Assembly (NCBI GenBank): GCA_022827425.1
Contig: JAJDSZ010000019.1
Location: 1 to 62,509 of the forward strand
Reading direction: 5' to 3'
DNA length: 62,509 nucleotides
From: Pseudomonadales bacterium
GTDB lineage: Bacteria; Pseudomonadota; Gammaproteobacteria; Pseudomonadales; Pseudohongiellaceae
Each line of letters opens with the position of its first letter. The first letter of the stretch is position 1. Positions 10,108 to 19,937 of this stretch are shown here, one piece after another. A program made the position numbers and the translations under genes. Below the pieces are notes generated by a model, which worked only from the letters and a program-made list of their open reading frames with translations, searched no databases and was not told where the DNA came from.

Positions 10108-11397
10108 GTGAATCTGGCCAGTTGGCTATCCCATATCGCCGCGCTGCATCCCCGGGAGATCGAACTCGGCCTTGACCGAATCCGTCCGGTTGCGCAAAGG
10201 ATGGGCCTGCATCTGACTCCCGGGCAACGCTTGCCCGTGGTGTTCACCATCGCCGGCACCAATGGCAAGGGCTCCGCGGCGGCCGCGCTGGAAGCGATCC
10301 TGCTGGCTTCCGGCCTGCGCGCCGGCTGCTATCTTTCCCCCCATGTCGAGCGATTCAACGAACGCATCCGCATCGACGGCGCCGACTGCGGCGACGCCCG
10401 GATCTGCGCCGCCCTGGCCATAGTGGAACAGGCCCGCGAGGGCGTCTCCCTGAGCTATTTCGAATTCGCCACCCTGGCGGCCCTGCAAATCTTCGCCGGC
10501 GGCGGGCTGGATGCGCTCGTGCTCGAAGTGGGGCTTGGCGGCCGCCTCGACGCGGTGAACCTCATCGACGCCGACGTCATGCTGATTACCAATATCGACC
10601 TGGACCACCAGCACTGGCTTGGCGACACCCGGGAGGCCATCGGCGCGGAAAAGGCCGGTATCCTGCGTCCGGGCAAGCCCCTGGTCTACGGCGGAACACA
10701 GCCCACCGCAAGCATTATCGGGCGCGCCGCGGAATTGCGGGCGCCGCTGTATCGCTACGGCAGGGACTATGGCGCGGATGCCGGCGCCGATGGCTGGCGC
10801 TGGTGGGGGAGGGGAAACGACGGCCCGCTTCGCCTCGATGGGCTCAAGCCGCCGCGGATCTCCCCGGCCGCGATGGCCGCCGCGCTGCAGGCGGCGCATC
10901 TGTCTCCCCTGGCGGTTACCCGGGAAGGAATCCGCGCCGCCCAGGGACAGGCGGCATTGCCCGGCAGGCTGGAACTGCGCCGCTGCGCCGAAAGCGGAAT
11001 GCCCGCGCTGCTGGATGTGGCGCATAATCCGGCGGCGGCGCGAATGCTTGCCGGGGAAATCTCCCGCCTGCGCCGGGAATCGGTTTTTTCCGGCAAACCC
11101 GCTGTGGTCCTCGCCATGCTGGCGGACAAGGACCTCGAGGGCTTTGTGGCGGCTCTGGGGGGACTGGTGGATGTCTGGTATATTGCCGGAATCGACGATT
11201 CCCGCGCCATGCCTGTTGCCGAGCAGCGCCGGCGGCTGCGGGCCTGTTTGCCCGGGGCCGTCATCCGCGCCGCGGATTCCGTGCCCGAAGCCTGGCGCGC
11301 GGCCCGGGAACGCGGAGCGCCGGGGGGGGTGGTGGTAACCGGCTCCTTCCGCACAGTCGCCGCGGTGCGTCCCGGGACCGAGGCGCTTTCGAGGTAG
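10108..11397 (+). CDS. folC: Dihydrofolate/folylpolyglutamate synthase
   Basis: Adds glutamate to dihydropteroate and folates; bifunctional in Gammaproteobacteria. The P-loop AGTNGKGSAAAAL lies near residues 49-61, with SPHVERFNERI after it and the Mur-ligase-like central and C-terminal domains. 429 residues, normal. The start is GTG at 10108, 20 bp after accD. Confidence 0.95.
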   Translation: MNLASWLSHIAALHPREIELGLDRIRPVAQRMGLHLTPGQRLPVVFTIAGTNGKGSAAAALEAILLASGLRAGCYLSPHVERFNERIRIDGADCGDARICAALAIVEQAREGVSLSYFEFATLAALQIFAGGGLDALVLEVGLGGRLDAVNLIDADVMLITNIDLDHQHWLGDTREAIGAEKAGILRPGKPLVYGGTQPTASIIGRAAELRAPLYRYGRDYGADAGADGWRWWGRGNDGPLRLDGLKPPRISPAAMAAALQAAHLSPLAVTREGIRAAQGQAALPGRLELRRCAESGMPALLDVAHNPAAARMLAGEISRLRRESVFSGKPAVVLAMLADKDLEGFVAALGGLVDVWYIAGIDDSRAMPVAEQRRRLRACLPGAVIRAADSVPEAWRAARERGAPGGVVVTGSFRTVAAVRPGTEALSR

Positions 11398-11402
11398 GGT
11401 GC

Positions 11403-11933
11403 TTGAAGCAACTTTTCAGACGGATCGTGATTCCCGCCGTGTTCCTGCTGGCGCTCGGGCTGATTTTCCTGCCCATGATCTTCGACGGCGAGGAACCCGC
11501 CCAGGCGCCGTTGACGAGCCGCATCCCCGCGCCGCCGGCGGTTCCCGAACTGGCGGAACCCGTGCAGGCCCGGCCGGTGATTCTGGCCGATACGCCGGCC
11601 ATCGATGTGCCCGAAGAACAGCGCGCGGTGGCGGAACCGGCGCGGCCCTGGCGCGAGATTCCGCTGCTCGATGAACAGGGTCTGCCCAGTGGGTGGAGTC
11701 TGCGGCTTGGACAATTCGGCAGCGCGGAGCAGGCGCGGCGGATGCGAGAGCGCCTGCTGGCGGCGGGCTACCGCGCCTATATCCGCGAGCGGCAAGTGGA
11801 ATCCGGACCATCGACCCTGGTGTTGGCTGGCCCCTGGCTGGCGCGGGAAACCGCGCTGGACTACCAGGCCGCGCTGGCGGCGGAACTGGGCATTTCCGGC
11901 GCTATCGTTCCCTATGAGTTGCCGGAGTTCTGA
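11403..11933 (+). CDS. SPOR-domain inner-membrane protein (DedD-like)
   Basis: Short protein with an N-terminal membrane anchor (residues about 8-25), a proline/alanine-rich periplasmic linker and a C-terminal SPOR domain (about 100-172; WSLRLGQFGSAEQARRM) of the kind that binds denuded septal peptidoglycan. In this position (folC-X-cvpA-purF) enteric bacteria carry dedD, a division protein. TTG start at 11403; the GTG at 11399 is in another frame. 176 residues, cell-envelope location inferred from the anchor. Confidence 0.88.
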   Translation: MKQLFRRIVIPAVFLLALGLIFLPMIFDGEEPAQAPLTSRIPAPPAVPELAEPVQARPVILADTPAIDVPEEQRAVAEPARPWREIPLLDEQGLPSGWSLRLGQFGSAEQARRMRERLLAAGYRAYIRERQVESGPSTLVLAGPWLARETALDYQAALAAELGISGAIVPYELPEF

Positions 11934-11936
11934 ATC

Positions 11937-12437
11937 ATGTCGTTCCAGGAACTGAATGCGGCGGACCTGGTAATCCTCATCATCCTGGGGCTGGCCTGCC
12001 TGCGTGGACTGTTCCGGGGGCTGGTGCGCTCGGTACTGTCCCTGGCGACCCTGGCCGCGGCGGTGGCGCTGGTCTGGCTTTACGCCGGCGGTCTCGCCGA
12101 CGCCATGGCGGGAATGATCGAAAGCGCGACCCTGCGTGGCGCCCTGGCGTTTCTGGGCCTGTTTCTGGGGGTGATGCTGCTGGGCAATGTGGTGCTGGCC
12201 AGGTTCTTGACCGGCATGGTCTCGCTTGCCGGGCTGACCCTGCTGGACCGGGCTCTTGGCGGCGTGTTCGGCATTCTGTGGGGAACGCTGCTGGTTTGCC
12301 TGGCCCTGTCCCTGTTGCGGATATTCTTCGGCGGGGCCGATTTCTGGGCCGAATCCCTGCTGATCCCCATGGGCCTCGCCCTGATCGAATGGGCTTCGGC
12401 GCTTTTTCCCGAATCTTCCAGTCTGGTTGGCATATAA
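11937..12437 (+). CDS. cvpA: CvpA family membrane protein
   Basis: Four hydrophobic segments in 166 residues and the family N-terminus ([20 protein letters not shown]). CvpA is linked genetically to colicin V production and to envelope stress and bile resistance in enteric bacteria; its biochemical role is not settled. Placed as usual just before purF and 3 bp after the SPOR gene. Confidence 0.93.
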   Translation: MSFQELNAADLVILIILGLACLRGLFRGLVRSVLSLATLAAAVALVWLYAGGLADAMAGMIESATLRGALAFLGLFLGVMLLGNVVLARFLTGMVSLAGLTLLDRALGGVFGILWGTLLVCLALSLLRIFFGGADFWAESLLIPMGLALIEWASALFPESSSLVGI

Positions 12438-12468
12438 TGGCTGCCCCGACCTGGCAGGAGAGTTGACC

Positions 12469-13995
12469 GTGTGTGGTCTGGTTGGCGTGGTCGCCGGCAA
12501 GGATGTGGGCCTGTGCCTGTACGACACCCTGACGGTGCTGCAGCATCGTGGCCAGGATGCCGCCGGCATCATGACCAGCGATCACGGCAAGCTCAATCTG
12601 CGCAAGGACAATGGCCTGGTCAAGGATGTTTTCCGCAGCCGCCACATGCGGCGGCTCACCGGGCAAATGGGCATCGCCCATGTGCGCTATCCCACCGCCG
12701 GCAGCAGCAGCCCGGCCCTGGCCCAGCCGCTGTATGTCAACTCTCCCTACGGCCTCGCCCTGGCCCACAACGGCAATCTCACCAACAACCGCGAACTGAG
12801 CCGCGGGCTTTTCCGCGACGACCTGCGGCACATCAATACCGATTCCGATTCCGAAGTGCTGCTCAATGTCTTCGCCCACGAGCTGCAGCGCCGGGGCAAG
12901 ATGTCTCCCACCCCGGAAGACGTCTTCGCCGCGATTACCGGCGTCCACATGCGTTGCCGGGGCGCCTATGCGGTCATCGTGATGATCGCCGGCTACGGCA
13001 TCGTCGGCTTCCGCGACCCGCACGGCATCCGCCCGCTGGTTTTCGGCGGCCGCGGCCGCGAGGGCAGGCGCGAGTACATGGTGGCCTCGGAGTCGGTGGC
13101 CCTGGGCTCCCAGGGTTTCGAAATCGAGCGCGACCTCGCTCCCGGCGAAGCGGTCTACCTCGATTTCGCCGGCAAATTGCACACCCGGGTCTGCGTCGAG
13201 CCGGGCATCCACACTCCCTGCATTTTCGAACACGTCTATTTCGCCCGGCCCGATTCGCTGATGGACGGCATCTCGGTGTACAAGGCCCGGCTGCGCATGG
13301 GCGAAAAACTGGCCGACAAGCTCAAGCGCCTGCGCGCGAAGCAGGACATCGACGTGGTCATTCCGATCCCGGAAACGAGCCGCCCCATCGCCCTGGAACT
13401 CGCCAACCGGCTTGGCGTCAAGTTCCGCGAAGGCTTCGTCAAGAACCGCTACATCGGCCGGACTTTCATCATGCCCGGTCAGATCCAGCGCAGGAAATCC
13501 GTGCGCCAGAAGCTCAATGTCATCGACCTCGAATTCCGCGGCAAGAACGTCCTGCTGGTGGACGATTCCATCGTCCGCGGCACGACTTCCAAGCAGATCA
13601 TCCAGATGGCCCGGGACGCGGGCGCCCGCAAGGTCTATTTCGCCTCGGCGGCGCCGCCCATCCGCTTTCCCAATGTCTACGGCATCGACATGCCGGCCGC
13701 CTCGGAGCTTATCGCCGCGGGCCGCAGCATCGAAGAGGTGCAGGAGGCCATCGGCGCCGACTGGCTCATCTACCAGGACCTCGAAGACCTCATCGAAGCC
13801 TGCCGCGAAGGCAACCGCGACATCACCCGCTTCGAATGTTCGGTATTCGACGGCGACTACATCACCTCGGACGTGGACGAAATCTACCTCCGCCGCCTCG
13901 AAAGCACCCGCAACGACTCCGCCAAACAGGCAGGAATCAAGACCGCCCGCCTCCACGAACAAAGCCTCATGGCGGACGTGTACAGCCAGGAGTAG
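12469..13995 (+). CDS. purF: Amidophosphoribosyltransferase
   Basis: First committed step of purine synthesis: PRPP plus glutamine to phosphoribosylamine. The start must be the GTG at 12469 because the mature enzyme needs cysteine as residue 2 for glutamine hydrolysis, and this start gives (M)CGLVGVV; an AGGAG ribosome site lies just upstream. The Ntn-type glutaminase domain includes [11 protein letters not shown]; the PRPP-binding loop [13 protein letters not shown] lies near residue 364. 508 residues. The +3 frame over this gene is open for its full length but is a high-GC shadow. Confidence 0.97.
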   Translation: MCGLVGVVAGKDVGLCLYDTLTVLQHRGQDAAGIMTSDHGKLNLRKDNGLVKDVFRSRHMRRLTGQMGIAHVRYPTAGSSSPALAQPLYVNSPYGLALAHNGNLTNNRELSRGLFRDDLRHINTDSDSEVLLNVFAHELQRRGKMSPTPEDVFAAITGVHMRCRGAYAVIVMIAGYGIVGFRDPHGIRPLVFGGRGREGRREYMVASESVALGSQGFEIERDLAPGEAVYLDFAGKLHTRVCVEPGIHTPCIFEHVYFARPDSLMDGISVYKARLRMGEKLADKLKRLRAKQDIDVVIPIPETSRPIALELANRLGVKFREGFVKNRYIGRTFIMPGQIQRRKSVRQKLNVIDLEFRGKNVLLVDDSIVRGTTSKQIIQMARDAGARKVYFASAAPPIRFPNVYGIDMPAASELIAAGRSIEEVQEAIGADWLIYQDLEDLIEACREGNRDITRFECSVFDGDYITSDVDEIYLRRLESTRNDSAKQAGIKTARLHEQSLMADVYSQE

Positions 13996-14000
13996 CGGAT

Positions 14001-15104
14001 ATGGCAGAAACCCCCGCAGATTCCGCTGTGGCGGTGGTCGATGAAGATCGGTTGATTGCCGACACCTCGCTGGTGAAGCGGTATCTCGACCGGGCGGTTC
14101 CGCCCGAGGCGCCGAGCGCGCGGCGGCGGGCCGAGTACCGCGATGCGATCATGGGCTTGCTGGAGCGCAGGAAGGCCGCCATTGTCGCCCACTATTATGT
14201 GGATGCGGAGTTGCAGGAGCTGGCCGAGGAGAGCGGGGGATTTGTGGGCGACAGCCTGGAAATGGCGCGCTTCGGCCGGGATTGCGGCGCCGAGGTGCTG
14301 GTGGTGGCCGGGGTTCGCTTCATGGGGGAAACCGCCAAGATCCTGAGCCCGGACAAGACCGTGCTTATGCCCACCCTGGAGGCCACCTGTTCACTGGATC
14401 TGGCCTGTCCGGCGGATGAGTTTTCCCGATTCTGCGATGAGCACCCGGAACATACCGTGGTGGTGTACGCCAATACTTCCGCCGCGGTGAAAGCCCGGGC
14501 CGATTGGGTGGTGACTTCAAGCATCGCCGTGGATCTGGTGGATCACCTGTCCGCCGGGGGCGAGCGGATCCTGTGGGCGCCGGACCGCCATCTCGGCGCC
14601 TATATCCAGCACGTTACCGGCGCCGAAATGCTGCTTTGGGACGCGGCCTGCATCGTGCACGAGGAATTCAAGGCCCGGGGCCTGAAGGACCTGATCCAGG
14701 TCCATCCCGAAGCCGCGGTGCTGGCCCACCCAGAATCCCCCGCCGGTGTACTGGAGCTTGCCGATTTTGTCGGCTCCACCACGCAGATCATCCGCGCGGC
14801 GAGCGGCTTGCCCAATCGCCAGTTCATCGTCGCCACCGACCGGGGAATCTTCCACAAGCTGCGAATGCGGGCGCCGGACAAGGAATTCATCGTCGCGCCC
14901 ACGGCGGGCAAGGGCGCCGAGTGCCGCAGTTGCGCGAGTTGCCCCTGGATGGGGATGAATTCGCTCCATGAACTGCGTGAATCGCTGGAAAATGGCGATA
15001 ACGAGGTGCTGGTGGACACCAATCTCGCCCGGCAGGCGATGATTCCCCTGCGGCGCATGCTCGATTTCGGCAAGCAGATGGCGGGCTCCCAGGAGCCCGC
15101 CTAG
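14001..15104 (+). CDS. nadA: Quinolinate synthase
   Basis: Condenses iminoaspartate with dihydroxyacetone phosphate to make quinolinate for NAD; a [4Fe-4S] enzyme. Cluster cysteines are visible in [10 protein letters not shown] and [11 protein letters not shown] near the C-terminus (about residue 310). 367 residues. ATG at 14001, five bases after purF, with no strong ribosome site in between. Its TAG stop is shared with the convergent protease gene in the palindrome CTAG (15101-15104). Confidence 0.96.
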   Translation: MAETPADSAVAVVDEDRLIADTSLVKRYLDRAVPPEAPSARRRAEYRDAIMGLLERRKAAIVAHYYVDAELQELAEESGGFVGDSLEMARFGRDCGAEVLVVAGVRFMGETAKILSPDKTVLMPTLEATCSLDLACPADEFSRFCDEHPEHTVVVYANTSAAVKARADWVVTSSIAVDLVDHLSAGGERILWAPDRHLGAYIQHVTGAEMLLWDAACIVHEEFKARGLKDLIQVHPEAAVLAHPESPAGVLELADFVGSTTQIIRAASGLPNRQFIVATDRGIFHKLRMRAPDKEFIVAPTAGKGAECRSCASCPWMGMNSLHELRESLENGDNEVLVDTNLARQAMIPLRRMLDFGKQMAGSQEPA

Positions 15105-16576
15105 CCGCTCATCTCCGCGATAATCCGTTCGACTTCCCGGATTTTCTGCTGCAGCCTGGCCTGCTCCGCGGGCGATGCGCCGGTGTCCTGTTCGAGCCGC
15201 AAAGCGTACCGCAACTGGTTCCGCGCCGCCGGGAAATCCCCCACCAGGTTGAAGTATTCCGCCCGGGCCTGATGCACTTCGCTGATGTTGCCCGCCTGGC
15301 CCTGCGCTTCGGCAAGCTGATACCAGATGTGGTGGTCGTCCGGTCGGCGCCGGGTATGGGCGTCGAGGGTTCTCGCGGCGGCCTCGTAGGCCCGGGCCTG
15401 GATCAACGCATCCGCCAGGGTCATGGTCAGGGCATGATTGCCGGGATTGATTTCCAGATGCCGGCGCAGGAAGGGAATCGCCCGTCCCTCCTCATTCTGG
15501 CCAATCAGTATTTCGGCCCGGGTCACCACGTAGCTGATGCGGTTGGGGTCCCTGGCGAGCAGCCGCGCCAGGGTCTCCGAGGCCAGCGCGTATTGCTCGT
15601 TTTCCCAATAGGCCACTGCCAGGCCGTATAGGAAGGCGTCTTCCTCGACCTCGTTGCGCGGCTCTCCCCCGCGGCGCTCATAATCTGCCACCAGGGCGCG
15701 CTTGTCCGGGGCGTAATGATTCACCACCCGGGCCCGCATGAGCCGGTATTCCAGGCCGTCGCTATAGTCCCGGCCGGGATAGCGCACCGCCCGGCTGCGG
15801 GCGTCGGCCACTCGGGATTCGGTGAGCGGGTGCGACAGCAGGAATTCCGGTGGCCTGCTGCCAAGCCGGTTCAGGGACATGAGCCGCTCGAACAGGGATC
15901 CCATGGCGGCGGGGTCGATGCCGGCATTGAACATGGTGTTCTGGCCGACCCGGTCCGCCTCGGCTTCATTGCTGCGGCTGTGGCGAAGCTGATTGCTGAC
16001 CGCCATGCCCTGGGCCGCGGTGATCGCCGCCGTGCCGTGCTGGGCGTCGGAAGTCGCCATGACGATGACGCTGGCGAGCAGGCTGGCGAGATACGGAATT
16101 CGACCCGCCTGGGCTTCATCCACGCCCCGGGCGAAATGCCGCTGGCTGACGTGGGCGATTTCATGGGCCATGACCGAAGCGAACTCGGCCTCGTTCACCG
16201 CATTGAGAAACAGTCCGGTATTGACCCCGATAATGCCGCCCGGCGCCGCAAAGGCGTTGAGTTCTTCGCTGTCGATGATGACGAAGGACAGGCGATGGTC
16301 CTTGAGTTCGGAACGCGAGGCCAGCCGGTAGGTGATGTTTTCCAGATAGCTGTTGAGCAGGGCGTCCGGAATCGTCGGCGCGCTGCGGCGAATCTGGGCC
16401 AGAAACCGCTGGCCCATGCGGTACTCCTCCTCCAGCGAAACCGTCCCGGAAATCCTGTCCCCCAGGGTGGGCAGCCGCGACTGCCCGACCGTTCCGCCCG
16501 GAACCAGAATCGCACCCACCGCCAATGCAACAGTCGGCAAGATCAACCAGCGCATGAAAGCAGCCCGAAACCGCAT
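15101..16576 (-). CDS. bepA: M48 metalloprotease with TPR tail (BepA-like)
   Basis: Periplasmic zinc protease and chaperone family that in E. coli assists LptD/BAM assembly and degrades misassembled outer-membrane proteins. Zinc motif HEIAH at residues 138-142 and the third ligand in EAEADRVG near 204-211. Signal sequence at the N-terminus; TPR-like helices fill the C-terminal half. I start at the ATG at 16576; the ATG at 16555 would also leave a signal peptide. It is in the expected nadA-bepA-tusA order. 491 residues. Confidence 0.9.
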   Translation of the reverse strand: MRFRAAFMRWLILPTVALAVGAILVPGGTVGQSRLPTLGDRISGTVSLEEEYRMGQRFLAQIRRSAPTIPDALLNSYLENITYRLASRSELKDHRLSFVIIDSEELNAFAAPGGIIGVNTGLFLNAVNEAEFASVMAHEIAHVSQRHFARGVDEAQAGRIPYLASLLASVIVMATSDAQHGTAAITAAQGMAVSNQLRHSRSNEAEADRVGQNTMFNAGIDPAAMGSLFERLMSLNRLGSRPPEFLLSHPLTESRVADARSRAVRYPGRDYSDGLEYRLMRARVVNHYAPDKRALVADYERRGGEPRNEVEEDAFLYGLAVAYWENEQYALASETLARLLARDPNRISYVVTRAEILIGQNEEGRAIPFLRRHLEINPGNHALTMTLADALIQARAYEAAARTLDAHTRRRPDDHHIWYQLAEAQGQAGNISEVHQARAEYFNLVGDFPAARNQLRYALRLEQDTGASPAEQARLQQKIREVERIIAEMSG

Positions 16577-16619
16577 CCCCAAGAGGGTACCACAGAATTT
16601 CATGCAGAGGCCCGACAGG

Positions 16620-16647
16620 GAGATTCCGCGACTACGCGCGGAATGAC
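16620..16647. repeat. Solo palindromic core unit
   Basis: GAGATTCCGCG, then ACTA, then CGCGGAATGAC: a 9-10 bp dyad that is the same core found inside the three MITE-like elements, here without their terminal repeats. It lies just upstream of the bepA-like gene. Confidence 0.6.
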
Positions 16648-16663
16648 CTGATGTCGAGATGCC

Positions 16664-16775
16664 GTAGGCCTTTGTTGGCAGGCGGGGTGCAGCGGGCGTG
16701 CGAGGCAGGAAGCCGAGCCCGAAGCCTACAGGGATGTATTCACGGCATCCGCCGCACCCCGCCTGCCAACAAAGG
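16664..16775. mobile_element. Palindromic insertion-like repeat, second family
   Basis: A perfect 22-bp inverted repeat, CCTTTGTTGGCAGGCGGGGT plus GC (16669-16690) against its complement at 16754-16775, brackets about 63 bp of further dyads. The 9-mer CGAGATGCC occurs immediately to the right (16776-16784) and at 16655-16663 on the left, five bases before the repeat arm, as expected of a target duplication if the right end has lost a few bases. It shares no terminal sequence with the MITE-like family. It sits between the divergent bepA-like and tusA genes and could form a large cruciform or hairpin. Confidence 0.6.
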
Positions 16776-16853
16776 CGAGATGCCAGTTTTCGCGGCAACC
16801 TGCGCAAGAACCCGGTGCAGACAGTCGAGCGGGCGAGTTGCTAGAATGCGGGG

Positions 16854-17087
16854 ATGAATCCGGCGGCCGATATTGAACTTGATCTCAGCGGCTTGCAGTG
16901 CCCCATGCCCCTGCTGAAGGCAAAACTCGCGCTGAATGGCATGGCGGCCGGCCAGGTGCTGAAAGTGATTGCCACCGACCCGGGCTCGGAAAGGGATTTC
17001 CACATGTTCGCCGAACACAGCGACCACCGGATTCTCCATTTCAGCAAGGACGAAACCGCCTATTGCTACTGGATCAGGAAAGCGTGA
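16854..17087 (+). CDS. tusA: Sulfur carrier protein TusA
   Basis: Small cytoplasmic persulfide carrier, best known for passing sulfur to tRNA 2-thiouridine synthesis. The family motif CPMPLLKAK with the active cysteine near residue 18 is present, in a 77-residue protein of normal size. It overlaps dapA by 4 bp in GTGA. The upstream gap carries the palindromic repeat. Confidence 0.94.
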   Translation: MNPAADIELDLSGLQCPMPLLKAKLALNGMAAGQVLKVIATDPGSERDFHMFAEHSDHRILHFSKDETAYCYWIRKA

Positions 17088-17998
17088 AAACTTCGATTGC
17101 CGGCAGCATTGTCGCCATGGTCACGCCCATGGCCGCCGACGGTTCCCTGGACGGGCCGGGTTTTGACCGCCTGCTCGAATGGCACATAGCCGCGGGCACC
17201 CATGCCATCGTGATTGCCGGCACCACGGGTGAATCGGCGACCCTGTCCCATGCCGAACATTGCGATCTCGTGGCGCGCGCCGTGGACCGGGCTGCGGGGC
17301 GCATTCCCGTTATCGCCGGCACCGGCTCCAACAATACCGACGAAGCCCTGCAGCTTACCCGCGCCGCCGCCGACTGCGGCGCCAGCGCCGCCCTGCTCGT
17401 GACGCCCTACTACAACAAGCCTTCCCAGCGGGGCCTGTATCGGCACTACGCCGCCATCGCCGAAGCCATCGACATTCCCCAGATTCTCTACAATGTTCCC
17501 GGCAGAACCGCCTGCGACCTGGAACTCGAGACCGTGCTGCGTCTTGCCAGACTGGACAATATCGTCGCAATCAAGGACGCCACGGGCGACCTCGGGCGGG
17601 GCGGGGAACTTGTGGAAGCATGCAATGTCGCAGAAGTTGCGGTCTACAGCGGCGAAGACGCCGTTACTTTTCCCCTGCTGCGGGCGGGCGCCCGGGGAAC
17701 TGTCTCGGTGACCGCCAATGTGGCGCCGGTGAAAATGGCGAAGCTGTGCGAACTCGCCCTCGCTGGAGATTTTGCCCGGGCCGCCGCTGTGAATGATGAA
17801 CTCATGCCCTTGCACCAGGGCCTGTTTGTGGAGGGAAACCCGGCACCGGTGAAATGGGCGCTGCGGCGAATGGGCCGGATTGCATCCGGAATCCGGCTGC
17901 CGCTGGTGGAACTCGACCCGCGATTCCACAAACAGTTGGAACAGGCCCTGATTCATGGCGGAGTCAACATCGAAGAGCCGGCCCCGGAAAATGATTGA
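17084..17998 (+). CDS. dapA: 4-hydroxy-tetrahydrodipicolinate synthase
   Basis: Condenses pyruvate and aspartate semialdehyde at the entry of the lysine/diaminopimelate pathway. TIM barrel with GTTGES (about residues 46-51), the catalytic tyrosine in YNVPGRT and the Schiff-base lysine in AIKDATGD near residue 163. GTG start at 17084 overlapping the tusA stop; longer upstream readings run through tusA in the wrong frame. 304 residues. The end overlaps bamC by 8 bp, as expected for dapA-bamC pairs. Confidence 0.96.
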   Translation: MKTSIAGSIVAMVTPMAADGSLDGPGFDRLLEWHIAAGTHAIVIAGTTGESATLSHAEHCDLVARAVDRAAGRIPVIAGTGSNNTDEALQLTRAAADCGASAALLVTPYYNKPSQRGLYRHYAAIAEAIDIPQILYNVPGRTACDLELETVLRLARLDNIVAIKDATGDLGRGGELVEACNVAEVAVYSGEDAVTFPLLRAGARGTVSVTANVAPVKMAKLCELALAGDFARAAAVNDELMPLHQGLFVEGNPAPVKWALRRMGRIASGIRLPLVELDPRFHKQLEQALIHGGVNIEEPAPEND

Positions 17999-19142
17999 CA
18001 GCGTTCCCAGATTCCGAACGATTTCCTGCCTCGTCCTGCTTGCCCTGGTCACGGGTTGTTCCGCCATCGGCGGGGAAGGTGGCCTGTTCGGCGGTCGCGA
18101 CGACGAAGCGGGCGAGGATGAAGGTTTTCTCGGGATCGGCGGCGAAGACGGCATCTTCGGCATCGGCGGCGACCCGGAAACCTACCGCGACGCCCGCATC
18201 ATGCCCCCCATGGAAATCCCGCCGGAACTGGACAGCTACACCATTGACGCGCTGTACGTCATTCCCGAAACGCCGCTGATTTCCGGCGTGACCTTCGCCG
18301 ACGACATTCCCCTGCCCAAACCCATCGAAACCCGGCGCCGGGAAGGCGTTGTCATCCAGGCCCTTGGCGACCGCCGCTGGATCGTGATCGATGCCACCCC
18401 GGCCCAGGTCTGGCCGCTGGTGCGGGATTTCTGGAGCCAGCTCAATCTGGAACTCGACCTGGCCGATCCGGGCGCGGGCGTCATGGAAACTTCCTGGCTC
18501 GAATCCAGCAATGCGCCGGAATTTCGGCAAAAATACCGCGTGGTGATCGAGCCGGGCCTGCATTCGAGTTCCTCGGAAATCACCCTGCGGCACCAGCGGA
18601 ACCTGCGCACCCAGCCGCCTCCCCTCACCGTGGAATGGCCCGGGGTTTCCGACGACCTGGATCTGGAAAGACAGATTCTCGACGCCATTTCCCAGTATCT
18701 CGCCGACCGCAACGACATCTACCAGGCCTCCACCGCCAGTCTGCTCGCCGGCACCATCGAAGGCGCCCGCAAGGCGAACATCGTGGACGCCGCCGGCAGC
18801 CCGCCTTTCCTCGCCCTGCGAATCGATTACGACCGGGCATGGGTGCAGGTGCGCCAGGCCCTGGGCAACGCCGAGGTGGAAATCCTCGATTCCAACCGGG
18901 AAGACTCGGTGTTCAACGTGCGCTTTGCCGGCATTATCCAGCAAGCCCCCGAACCCGGCTTCTTCCGCCGCCTGATCGGCGGGTCGAATGAGGCTCCGGA
19001 ACGGATCTATCGGGATTTCACGCTCCACCTCGAAGACGCCGGCGGCAGCATCAACGTCACCTCGGAGGCGCTGGAAGAAGCCGAAGACAGCGCCCGGCTC
19101 AACCGCGAACTGCTTCAGGTCATCATCGAAAATCTGGTCTGA
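17991..19142 (+). CDS. bamC: Outer-membrane assembly lipoprotein BamC
   Basis: Lipoprotein of the BAM beta-barrel insertion machine. The N-terminus has a lipobox ending VTGC at about residue 19, followed by a glycine/aspartate-rich unstructured stretch and two helix-grip domains typical of BamC (IVIDATPAQVWPLVRDFW region, then a second copy near the end). ATG at 17991 overlapping the dapA stop. 383 residues. The purC gene that often follows is not here; the next gene is convergent. Confidence 0.88.
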   Translation: MIDSVPRFRTISCLVLLALVTGCSAIGGEGGLFGGRDDEAGEDEGFLGIGGEDGIFGIGGDPETYRDARIMPPMEIPPELDSYTIDALYVIPETPLISGVTFADDIPLPKPIETRRREGVVIQALGDRRWIVIDATPAQVWPLVRDFWSQLNLELDLADPGAGVMETSWLESSNAPEFRQKYRVVIEPGLHSSSSEITLRHQRNLRTQPPPLTVEWPGVSDDLDLERQILDAISQYLADRNDIYQASTASLLAGTIEGARKANIVDAAGSPPFLALRIDYDRAWVQVRQALGNAEVEILDSNREDSVFNVRFAGIIQQAPEPGFFRRLIGGSNEAPERIYRDFTLHLEDAGGSINVTSEALEEAEDSARLNRELLQVIIENLV

Positions 19143-19159
19143 TTTCCAGTATCCCGGAT

Positions 19160-19684
19160 TTATTCGCAATTCTCCGGCGCCTGCAGGTTCGAGCGTAGCC
19201 TTTCCCGCAAGGCTTCGATTTGCGCGCAGGGGATGCCGGGATTGCCTTGCAGATTCACGGAAATCAGATTTTCCAGACCGAGCAGGGGGGAAACGTCGGT
19301 CAGGGCGTTATCCGACAGGTTGAGCGCGCTCAGCAGGGGCAGGTCCTCCAGCGGTGTCACATTGCTGATGTTGTTGCCGCCCAGGTCGAGAAAGCGCAGC
19401 CGCTCCAGCACCGAAACCAGCTCCAGCGAAGCGATTTCCGAAGCCGGGCAGGAAAGCGCCGCAAGCTCGGCGGCCTCCACCCCCTGCTGCTCCATGGCGA
19501 AATTGACGCAGCCCTGCAAATCCGCATCGGCAACTTCGCCCGCGGGCAGCCGCCCCTGGGGGTCATACACCGGTCGATCATTCACCGAAACCGCCAGATT
19601 CCGCCCGCAGCCCCCCGGAACAGCCGCCAGCGCCGCCACCGTCAGAATCAATCCGCCCATGGTTTTCCAGGCTGCGATTCTCAT
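19160..19684 (-). CDS. Small leucine-rich-repeat lipoprotein
   Basis: 174 residues: signal peptide with a lipobox-like PGGC near residue 26, then a short leucine-rich repeat run (LRFLDLGGNNISNVTPLEDL and two similar units, about 95-145) ending in a cysteine-containing cap. Function unknown; such repeats usually bind proteins. The best start, ATG at 19684, lies inside the end of MITE-like copy B, so the first four residues (MRIA) come from the element. The alternative ATG at 19660 would leave a signal peptide without a basic start. It converges on bamC with a 17-bp gap. Confidence 0.7.
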   Translation of the reverse strand: MRIAAWKTMGGLILTVAALAAVPGGCGRNLAVSVNDRPVYDPQGRLPAGEVADADLQGCVNFAMEQQGVEAAELAALSCPASEIASLELVSVLERLRFLDLGGNNISNVTPLEDLPLLSALNLSDNALTDVSPLLGLENLISVNLQGNPGIPCAQIEALRERLRSNLQAPENCE

Positions 19685-19802
19685 TTCGGCGCTTCGCCCC
19701 TCCAGTCATTCTGCGCGAAGCGAAGCGCAGTCGCAGAATCTCTTTCAGCGGCCACGCAATGAGATTCCGCGACTGCGCCTGGCGCCATAATGAGAATCGC
19801 TG
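19672..19802. mobile_element. MITE-like element, copy B (131 bp)
   Basis: Ends are CTGCGATTCTCATT at the left and the complement of CAGCGATTCTCATT at the right, 12 bp of which (GCGATTCTCATT) are a perfect inverted repeat, followed on both sides by GGCGC. Inside are two opposed copies of the GTCATTCTGCGCGAAGCG-type core. The 9-bp flanks (TTTTCCAGG and TCTCCACCG) do not match, so this copy is older or has lost a flank. It overlaps the 5' end of the lipoprotein gene. Confidence 0.7.
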
Positions 19803-19937
19803 TCTCCACCGCTCCATTCTGGCATTTGGGAACCAATATGGATAGCATGCGCATCTCGGGAGATGGCGTGCTCCGCTGGTAACCGGCTTCGGATTCCACC
19901 CTGCCTTCTGATCCAATTCAATAATGAGGAAGCAAGC

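Noticed and set aside
12471-15104. An 877-codon open frame spanning purF and nadA
   Set aside because: Only its last part (from 14001) is NadA. The stretch over purF is Arg/Pro/His-rich with no family likeness; it is open because of GC-rich third positions.
16577-16807. N-terminal extension of the bepA-like gene to 16807
   Set aside because: It would translate the palindromic repeat and lacks family likeness; a good signal peptide begins at 16576 or 16555.
19663-19811. Target duplication around copy B
   Set aside because: The 9-bp flanks TTTTCCAGG and TCTCCACCG agree at too few positions to count.
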